Source: Exophiala sp. HKRS030
Taxonomy: Eukaryota > Ascomycota > Eurotiomycetes > Chaetothyriales > Herpotrichiellaceae
Direction: 5' to 3'
DNA length: 64,000 nt
Assembly: GCA_023897205.1 (NCBI GenBank)
Contig: JAHWDD010000005.1
Coordinates: forward strand, 1,116,001 to 1,180,000
Made by a program: the position numbers and the translations under genes. Positions 56,463 through 64,000 of the stretch are shown here, one piece after another; positions within the stretch are counted from its first letter, which is position 1, and each line of letters begins with the position of its first letter. The notes under the pieces were generated by a model. It saw nothing but the letters and a program-made list of their open reading frames with translations. It was not told the origin of the DNA and made no database searches.

Positions 56463-57656
56463 GATTCAAGCCACACCGAGGTCGCGGAGGATAATGAAAG
56501 CGAGTCCAAGTCAGTGGGATAAGATGCTGTAAGAACTGTGTAAAGGATGAGAACAGCGAGGTGGAGTGAGGAATGTACGCGCCAGGCCTCGACTTCACTT
56601 CAGCCGGATGCCATCCGGCGAGTGCGGAAGTGAAGGGAAGAGTTGGCGGTATGAGCAGCAACATCATCATCATCATCGACGTGATGGGGTGATTCCATCG
56701 CGGCGTGGTTCATCACAGCAGAGGAGCCGAGCGCGGCGTGTGTCCCTGCCCGTGATGATGTTGTGAAGCTGCGCAGAACCCGTGATGATAGAGACTTGTC
56801 ACGTGTGATAGTGTATTCAAGAGACGCGGATTCGACGAAGGTGCATGAAATGAGGGATTTTGGGTCGACTCACGTTGGAAAAAAGCCGTGAAGAGTTGTT
56901 TCACTCGTCTGCAACACTGGAATGTTTCGATCAAAGAGATGAATAAATTTCTGAACCCGACATGGAACACAGCGCAATGGTGTTGCCGGTGAGCGAGGTA
57001 TTCAGTAACAAGTCTGGGAGAAGGTCACGGGAGAGGAAGTTCATCAAAGGGACGATGGGGACTGGACGAAATCCAACTAATACAATAATGGTTAAGCGGC
57101 GAATATTCCGCCAAGTGTTGTTGTTTTTGCGAAAGCCCGTGAAAAGAAATTTGTCTGACCAAATGGCACCATTCGATTTACACACAATTCCGCCGTCAGA
57201 CAAAAAGAAGGCCCAGTAGTAGGCTGTGCATGTGACCACCATCCATCAAACCCAGGGACCTATCTCATGATCGCTTTTCATTGCTGACCCCTCCATTTAC
57301 TGCAGTTTGTTCCCAGATGTGCTGCATATGTAGTCGATGGCTGACACACCCGCGTCTTATTCTGGGCGCGTGTGTGTCCCACAAGTCTCCGGCTGGCGGC
57401 AACAGTCCCTGGGAACCAACAAATAGTGGTGGAGTACTCGATATGCTCGTGCATGTGACAGACCTTTTGAGACATAACTTTGCCGTGTAGGCAAGGCTAT
57501 CATGTGTGGGTGTACGACAGGGTCCCCGCTCAGGCTTGCGTGAAACTGCTTTTGGGACCTGTGAGTGCTGTTAAGAGCCTCTGCCTGGTGTGATCCTAAA
57601 TGTGAATGAGAGACTATAAGTCTCGTCTTGCATCTTCTGCATCGCGAGACTTGTTT
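56463..57656. other. CBF1 promoter and NTA1 3' region
   Basis: 1.19 kb. It includes a GTCACGTG element at 56798-56805. Frames up to 103 codons (near 56931-57242 minus) have no recognisable feature. Confidence 0.55.
56798..56805. promoter_or_regulatory. GTCACGTG Cbf1-type (CDEI) site upstream of CBF1
   Basis: GTCACGTG, an exact match to the yeast Cbf1 consensus RTCACRTG, about 336 bp upstream of the CBF1 start codon at 56462. The core CACGTG is palindromic. It suggests, but does not show, that the factor regulates its own gene. Confidence 0.5.
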
Positions 57657-58745
57657 TCACTCCACAGGTTGGTCTACGGTCGAGTCCTTGTCCTCAGCCT
57701 TGATCCCCAGCCTAATCGCGTATTTCGCTGGATTAGTGGTATCCACCAAGAGGACACCCTCTTGTGCTCTGCCAAAGATATCCCATATCCTGATCGAGTT
57801 CTCCTTCTTCATACCCATGACACAACTGCTGCCGGCATACCGTACCTCGCCAATTCTGGGACTAAGGCCCTCTTCGCCCGTGCGATTCGCGCAAATAATG
57901 ATGGCTTCGGGGTCGGCCCCTTGCGGACCGAACAAAGGTCTGAGTCTATCGACCCAATAGTTGACGGTGTCCTCGTCCGGAGTCATCACTTGACTGGACA
58001 TCTCTTCGGCACTCAGCCTCGTGAGCCACGCCATGCTAATGACGACAATCTTCGCACGGGATTCCCTCGCGTGATTACCAAACTCGTAGGCTGTCCAAGG
58101 CGCCTCGAACTTGTACGGGTTGACATCCATGCATATTCCTGCTGCAGCCTTGACCTGCTGACCCTTCCATCCTATTGGCAACACACCAGCCCAGAAACCC
58201 GAGCCTTCTTGAGCCCAGGTCTCATCCGTGTAGTAGAGAAAAGACTTGCGATAGTGGGCAACGACGTCTCCACTAGCACTGACGAACACCAGAGAGTTGT
58301 ACGCGACGGTGCCGGTTTCGGCCGTGATATGTCTGTCGAAGATAGTGTTGTAGTTCCCTTCTTCGGCTGATTCGGGATAGCCGACTGCAACGGTACATTT
58401 CAGTCGTTTGGCAGTTCGAGCTGCCCACCTTGTTGACGGTCCAGCAGCAGTGGGTTCTAGAAAAGGCGCAATGGCTGCCAAAGAAGGGTGATTGTAGCCT
58501 GGTATGGTTGTCAATGGCAGAACTCGTGATATTGGTCATCCGCCATCTCAAGGCTGAACAAGCCTCAACAAGACTCGGAACCACAACGCTGACTGACCAG
58601 TGAAAGCAAGTTCGGGGAGAACTAAGAGATCAATATCCTGGAGAAGGCCCTCTCTTTCTTCTCTCATCAAAAGGCTTTCTGCGCGACTGAAATTCGCTGC
58701 CACTTCGCCCAAACGTGGAAAGAACTGCAGGGTTGCAACCTTCAT
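57657..58745 (-). CDS. NTA1: Protein N-terminal amidase (Nta1-like carbon-nitrogen hydrolase)
   Basis: Two exons, 58745-58598 and 58498-57657 (99-bp intron, phase 1), give 329 residues. The splice joins LPELAFTG to YNHPSLAAI. The nitrilase-superfamily catalytic triad is visible: Glu in LPELAFTG near 46, Lys in HYRKSFLYYTDE near 148, and Cys in AAGICMDVNPYKF near 187. The sequence around these matches Nta1, which deamidates N-terminal Asn and Gln so that proteins enter the Arg/N-degron pathway. It is somewhat shorter than yeast Nta1, and no targeting sequence is obvious. It lies in tandem with CBF1 and CWC24 on the minus strand but with separate promoters. Confidence 0.92.
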
Positions 58746-59136
58746 TTTGGATCTACTTGAATGATCGACTCGAGGCCAATAGCAAACAAAGATGGCTTCA
58801 AGTCAAGGATGCATGATGTCAAATCGAGATCCTAGTCACGCAACTCACCTGCCAGACATAATCTGGTCGACGAATTTTAGAACGGTCGTTACGGGTGACG
58901 GTGAGAAAGAAACGACTGACTGTGATCGGTGCCGGAACCGAAGGACAACAATTCCTTGATTCACCCTAGAATGCTACGGTTGAGTATTACTCGTGATAAG
59001 AGTCAAATGCTTGCGAACAGTAGAAAAGTAGTTGGGAAGAATTATGACGCTTCGCGAAGTATTGTCTCCAGATATACAAACCATAGGGCTAATATAGCAA
59101 AGCTCATAGTCCTTGAAGGTGTAACTCCTCCTCCGG
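58746..59136. other. NTA1 promoter and CWC24 3' region
   Basis: 391 bp between the NTA1 start and the CWC24 stop, both on the minus strand. Nothing else noted. Confidence 0.6.
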
Positions 59137-60075
59137 CTATTCTTCTTCACCTGCTTTCTCCTGTTTCAGTCTTTCCCGCTCCCGCTTCTTATCTAATATC
59201 CTGTTCAACTTCTTCCCAACGTTGAACACCCCACCAGTTCCAGTACCGCATGCAGCACACGAAGGGTCTTTTCGATACCTCTTCAGGGCACAGGCTTCGC
59301 AGAAATAATGTCCGCACTTTGTTATGACCGGGTTCGAGTAAGGCTTCTTGCAGATGATGCAGGCAAACGGGATGCTTTCGAGCAGTGCCTCATCGTCATC
59401 ATCATCTTGAGTGTTGTGGCCGCGATTCGCAGATGCCACGGTCTTGCCAGTTAATTTCTTGCCCTTGGTATCGATTTCCCAATCTCGGTCTAGCTGCCAA
59501 CCTTGTTTATAGTCTTCTCTTGCATGCAAGAACTTGCAACTGTCGCCGAAGCCACAGAAGCCTGTCTGCTTGTAATCTTTGCACACATCAGGGGCAAAAT
59601 CTGTGACAGTGATTGTTCTAACATTGCTCGATTGTTTGAGAGGTCCGACTTGACGATCCGGGTTCTTCTGAATAAAAGATTGGTAATTCGCAGTGCCTTT
59701 GTACGTCCCATCAGGAGCAGTGGCATCTTGTGATTTTGTGGCCGACTTCCCACTCGTCAAACTCTCTTCATCGTACCAGTCTGATCTCTTTGTCGCATCA
59801 TCTTTGTTCGTAGTTCGCACGACTGCGGCATTCGTTGTTTCTTCAGTAGGTGCTATTCGAACTGTGGGATTTTCTGCTGAAGATGCTGTTACTCCAGCAG
59901 TTTTGCGTCGGCGTTTGATAGACCTTCCTTCATCGTCTTCTGAGGAGGTGAATCCAGAATCAGAGTCAGAGGGAGGGGTGGCAACTCTTTTCCTTATTGT
60001 TGACTTCGCTTTGACATTTCGCTTCTTGAAAGTGACCACTGGTGCCTCCGTAGCAGCTTGTGCAGTGTCCATCAT
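59137..60075 (-). CDS. CWC24: Pre-mRNA splicing factor Cwc24 (RNF113 family)
   Basis: Single exon, 312 residues, starting at the first of two adjacent ATGs (60075). The N-terminal 120 residues are disordered, Ser/Lys/Arg-rich. The CCCH zinc finger CKDYKQTGFCGFGDSCKFLH is near 165-185. It is followed by a C3HC4 RING (FACIICKKPYSNPVITKCGHYFCEACALKRY) near 235-268 and a short basic tail. This order is diagnostic for Cwc24 in fungi and RNF113A in animals. Cwc24 binds the activated spliceosome near the 5' splice site before the first catalytic step. All zinc ligands appear present. Confidence 0.95.
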   Translation of the reverse strand: MMDTAQAATEAPVVTFKKRNVKAKSTIRKRVATPPSDSDSGFTSSEDDEGRSIKRRRKTAGVTASSAENPTVRIAPTEETTNAAVVRTTNKDDATKRSDWYDEESLTSGKSATKSQDATAPDGTYKGTANYQSFIQKNPDRQVGPLKQSSNVRTITVTDFAPDVCKDYKQTGFCGFGDSCKFLHAREDYKQGWQLDRDWEIDTKGKKLTGKTVASANRGHNTQDDDDDEALLESIPFACIICKKPYSNPVITKCGHYFCEACALKRYRKDPSCAACGTGTGGVFNVGKKLNRILDKKRERERLKQEKAGEEE

Positions 60076-60684
60076 TTACTGTAGTGTTATGCGCAGGAAC
60101 AAAAGGCAAGTTTGGATGGAGCGAGCTTGAAAGATATTATGAATATCTAATCTAACGCGGGCGCAGGCACAGAGGGTTCCAGCAGAAAGTTTCGCTTATG
60201 TAAACACAGACTTGTCTTCTTTGGGAAACAAATGATGCTGCCCTATGATCCTTCCCCGCTTACGTAGGACGAGTTCCTTGCATCTATTAGTCTAAAATAT
60301 TGATATCACATGTCTATACCGTGTTTGAGCACTATTCATCCAATCTTCCCTCACTTTTCTCCTTTTCTTCTAGGTCTGTCGTTGGCTACGGCTATGTCTT
60401 GCCCACAGTTAACTGCGATTGCTTGTACAGCCAAGCGATTTCTTGCGGGTGATCTACAACACTAAAACCTTATCTTGCTCGCCAGACCTGCCTCTCATGG
60501 CAATGCTTGCGGACCTTCGAAAAGGCCATCTCAGTGTCCGCAGTTGAGGTTGAAGTTTTATTCACGACTTTTCATGTACATATGCTTACTGGATCAACCG
60601 TGATCTCAACATTCATTATGATGCTTTCATGATATAAACCGCTTTATTTCACTCTTTCTTAAGTTTTCAAGTCTGCTGGAGGCC
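60076..60684. promoter_or_regulatory. Divergent upstream region of CWC24 and GPI13
   Basis: 609 bp between the two start codons. T- and CT-rich near the GPI13 start. No specific element recognised. Confidence 0.45.
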
Positions 60685-63600
60685 ATGTCAGCACTGGCTG
60701 ACAAGAGTCCACAAGCCGCCGAGAGCTTCAACGATGGTGGAACTCCGACAGTGACACCAGACACAGAAGCTCGAGAACGCCAGAAGGCCATTGCTTTCAA
60801 AGTCTCCCATGTTCTTCTTACTGTCTTCTTTCTATGGCTGACGTGGGTGAGTTTCTCATCTTCGCAGCCAGTGCTAACCCAGGCTCAGGATTGTCCATAT
60901 CATCGGCATTCTCTTCTTTGCGAAAGGCTTCCTACTTACAAGACTTGTCCTTGACAACAAGTCTGAATGCGCTGTACTCCCAGGTGGACAGCAATCTAGA
61001 GAGGCAAACGGATGCTGGCATCCAAAGTCCTTTGACCGGGCTGTAGTCATAATTATTGACGCGTTACGATACGATTTTACCATTCCTTCCAGCGCCAGCC
61101 AGGCCAGCGAACATCCTCAAAGTTATTACCTTGATAACCTACCCACACTCTATGATACTGCTGTGGCACATCCAGAGCATGCATTCCTACTGCCCTTCAT
61201 TGCCGATCCTCCGACGAGTACCCTCCAGCGATTGAAAGGCCTGACCACCGGAACACTGCCGGTCTTTATAGACATTGGTTCAAATTTTGCAGGCACTGCC
61301 ATCGAGGAGGATAATATCTTGTCTCAGTTGAAAGATGCAGGGAAAACAATAGTCCAACTAGGCGACGATACATGGCATTCATTATTTCCCGGATATTTCG
61401 ACCCAAATATGACGAAACCCTACGATTCTTTTAATGTATGGGACTTACATACCGTCGACAATGGTGTTGTTGAACATATTATGCCACTGTTGGAGCAATA
61501 TCCTGCCAGATGGGATGTTGTCTTCGGTCATTTCTTGGGCGTCGACCACGCTGGCCATCGTTATGGACCCGAACACCCTGCAATGGCTGAGAAACTTCGG
61601 CAAATGGATGGCGTCATCGAGCAGATTATGCAGAAACTTGACGATGACACGCTCCTTGTCATCATGGGCGATCACGGCATGGATGCCAAGGGCGACCACG
61701 GCGGCGAATCCGATGATGAGGTCGAAGCTGCTTTATGGATGTATTCGAAGAAGCCGCGATTTGGAAGAACTGGGCCCGACTCTCTAACACCACCGTTGAA
61801 TGCCAAAGATCGACCCATCGGACAGATAGACCTCGTTTCAACACTCTCACTTCTACTAGGCCTGCCGGTGCCGTTCAACAATCTGGGCAGACCCATCGCC
61901 GAAGCATTTGCCGGACCAGGTAAGACGAAATGGAAAAATCTTGCAGACGTTGCACAGTTGGTTCAAGCCCAGATTGCGCGGTACCAGAATCATTATTCGC
62001 AGTCTCGAGACCTTGGTCTCACTGAAGATGTCTACCAGAGCCAAGGCGCGCACATGGCGCGATCAGTGGATGCCATGCGGAGCGGCCACTGGGAAGATGC
62101 TTACCACGCGTCTGTCGACTGGCACGAAGAAGTTGTCTCCATGTATCGAAGACTGTGGGCAAACTTTAATCTTGCTGACATGTTCTACGGTGTTTGCATC
62201 TCGGCTGCTGCTCTTACATTCTTGTTCTTCTTTGCTCGCTCCTCAAAGGGAGACAAGGCGCTCGTAGCCACCGGTCTGCTCCGGAGTGCTGGCTTGGGAA
62301 GCACTGCTGGCCTCGCATTCGGCCCAGTTCTGGGGGTCCTTTTTCCCAAGTATTTTACCGCAGTTGCCGGTCTTGTCTTCGGAGCGACATGTGGTGGTAT
62401 TCTCGGTGCAAGTCTGTGGTCTTATCAAAACAATGTGGCTGGGCGCTTTCGTCTTCCTTCAACGTGGGGTTGGATGACATTTGTGTTTTTGATCACCCAG
62501 TCTGCCGGATTTGCGTCGAATTCGTATACCATTCATGAGGATACGATCCTCCTTTTCTTCTTGACTACCTTTGGCTTGATGTCGTTGATGTCTTCTTTAA
62601 GACAGGCGTACCAGAAAGATCGGATCTTGGGCGTGTATCAGTCAGTCATGTTCATACTCCTTACAAGGTTGTCGTCCTTTTCTCGTCTATGTCGAGAAGA
62701 ACAGATGCCAGGGTGCCGGTCGACGTTCTACGCTTCCTCAACATCATCTACATCTGCACCTTGGCAATTGTTAGTACCTTATGTGGTGGCGCTGATCTTA
62801 CCGGAAATTACCAAGGCTTTCTATCGAGGCACAGCTTCATACGCCGGGTCCGCTGGATTCTGGATTGGATTCTGCTTCCGGATGGGGTTGTTGCTTGTGG
62901 CCGTATACTGGACCCTTGACGCTGCGGACAACGGCGAGTGGTGGAGAGATCGAATATCCTCCTCGACGCTTCAAACCATCAAGATCACACTGGCTCGATG
63001 TGTGCTTGCCATTGCCCTCCCTGTCGGTGTCGGTACATTCGTTTGGGCCAAGCCATGCATCGATATCTCGATCGCTGACCCGAAGTCGAGTGTCGATAGA
63101 ACAGAAACCGCATCTCGCCCCCAGCTCACGGTCTTTGGCTATGCCAATGCGTATGGCAGTCGATTCTACCTGATGATTCCCATGCTCGTGTTGACTGTGG
63201 GTCTGTTGCTGCCACCCATGGGCCAATTCTCTATCGCCATATGTGCTTGGCAAATACTCTGTCTCCTGGAAATATTGGACACCAACGCACTCAGTGTGAC
63301 ATGGGACTCTCCCTCCAGCGTTGGGCCCATTGTCCTGGCTATGCTGGGTTCTTACCACTTCTTCAAGACTGGCCACCAAGCGACTCTTGCCTCGATCCAG
63401 TGGAATTCGGCATTTGTCCCGCTCCGGACCATCCGATATCCATGGTCGCCACTCCTTGTGATCCTGAATACCTTTGGAGCACAAATCATGTGTGCAGCAG
63501 CAGTCCCATTAACGGTGCTTTGGAAACGGCCTCTGGGTAAATTCGGGCTGCGGGGCTTGTGGCACGACGTGGTTAATGCTTGTTTTACACATGCGCTGTA

Positions 63601-63796
63601 TTACGCTACTATTCAGTTGGCCACCACGATGTGGGCTGGACATCTCCGAAGACATCTGATGCTGTACAGGGTGTTTATGCCGAGATATTTGATGGCCAGC
63701 GGTGTACTTTTGATTGTGGATGTTGTTCTCGTCGTGGCCGCCCTCGGTGGTGCTCGCGTGGTTGGCTTGAGCGTAGGTGAAGTTTTTGGCTATTGA
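60685..63796 (+). CDS. GPI13: GPI ethanolamine phosphate transferase 3 (Gpi13/PIG-O)
   Basis: Two exons, 60685-60842 and 60889-63796, give 1021 residues, close to yeast Gpi13. The 46-bp intron has a GTGGGT donor and joins FFLWLT to IVHIIGILFFAKGF. The more obvious GTGAGT four bases later breaks the frame. After a first membrane helix, the luminal domain belongs to the alkaline-phosphatase superfamily: VVIIIDALRYDF near 95-106 supplies a metal-binding Asp, followed by GHFLGVDHAGHRYGPEHPAM and MGDHGMDAKGDHGG. Many transmembrane helices follow (from about 455 to the end). The enzyme adds ethanolamine phosphate to the third mannose of the GPI anchor in the ER, the link through which proteins are attached. 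Everything expected is present. Confidence 0.95.
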
Positions 63797-64000
63797 GCGC
63801 GGGATCTCGTGTCACTTAAGAGAGGACGAATCTCGGAGATCAAGTCGATCATGCCAGTTCGTACGAGGAATGCTTTATCTATCCGAGGATGTTATTGGAG
63901 CCTCTCATAATGTACAAGCGATATGAGTAGCTAGCATCTCTTTCGCAGCTGGATCCGGATCGTGGACCCTCCCTTACGAAACGCAAGGAACAGGGGTCGG
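63797..64000. other. 3' flank of GPI13
   Basis: 204 bp after the GPI13 stop to the window edge; nothing recognised. Confidence 0.5.

Noticed and set aside
57606..58370. 254-codon plus-strand frame
   Set aside because: Antisense to NTA1, which has the Glu-Lys-Cys triad on the minus strand.
62837..63484. 215-codon minus-strand frame
   Set aside because: Antisense to the transmembrane part of GPI13.
1..64000. tRNA, rRNA, CRISPR arrays and transposon terminal repeats
   Set aside because: I looked for tRNA B-box sequences (GGTTCGANNCC), conserved rRNA stretches, spaced repeat arrays and long inverted repeats, and found none I could support by eye. A tRNAscan or repeat search would be decisive.

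Overview
The window is nuclear DNA from a filamentous ascomycete (Pezizomycotina). Most genes carry zero to three short introns (about 45-75 bp) with GT...AG ends and fungal-type branch sites. Housekeeping proteins match yeast counterparts end to end (Cbf5, Der1/derlin, Vms1, Dhr1/Ecm16, Poc3/PAC3, Trs120, Cbf1, Nta1, Cwc24, Gpi13). The rest are typical filamentous-fungal families (P450s, FAD monooxygenase, MFS transporter, NACHT NLR, APH-like kinase, DUF3684-type GHKL protein). A Eurotiomycete or black-yeast-like host would fit, but the class is a guess.

Layout. 1-4207 has no convincing gene and ends in the pyrimidine-rich leader of a Hal4/Sat4-type kinase (4208-5841 +). A 2 kb gap with TG microsatellites and TACTCCGTA motifs follows. 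CBF5 (-) and DER1 (+) are divergent at 7920-11117. A secreted, Asn/Gly-rich tandem-repeat protein lies at 12194-13459 (+). VMS1 (-) is next. At 16474-23545 a P450 (-), an FAD monooxygenase (+) and an MFS transporter (+) form a small metabolic group. A DUF7053-type protein (24615-25850 +) precedes a 1093-residue NACHT NLR (26708-30141 +). This faces a pepsin-fold membrane protein lacking both catalytic aspartates (31341-33076 -). Then come an APH-like kinase (+), DHR1 (-), PAC3 (+) and TRS120 (-, tail to tail with PAC3, 31 bp between stops), and a 1748-residue GHKL-ATPase protein with a C-terminal HExxH motif (46493-51739 +). A decayed gene (about 51766-52780 -), a second P450 (+), CBF1 (-), NTA1 (-), CWC24 (-) and GPI13 (+) complete the window.

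How the genes relate. Several conserved genes serve RNA and protein quality control: CBF5 and DHR1 in ribosome synthesis, VMS1 and DER1 at stalled ribosomes and the ER, CWC24 in splicing, NTA1 in N-end-rule turnover and PAC3 in proteasome assembly. They are scattered, not an operon. The less conserved material is the P450/monooxygenase/MFS group, the NLR with its neighbouring pseudoprotease, the repeat-rich secreted protein and the decayed gene next to the second P450. Twelve exact copies of TACTCCGTA/TACGGAGTA occur, all outside coding exons. Gene models with introns were spliced by hand from reading frame, splice consensus and remembered family conservation; no search was run.
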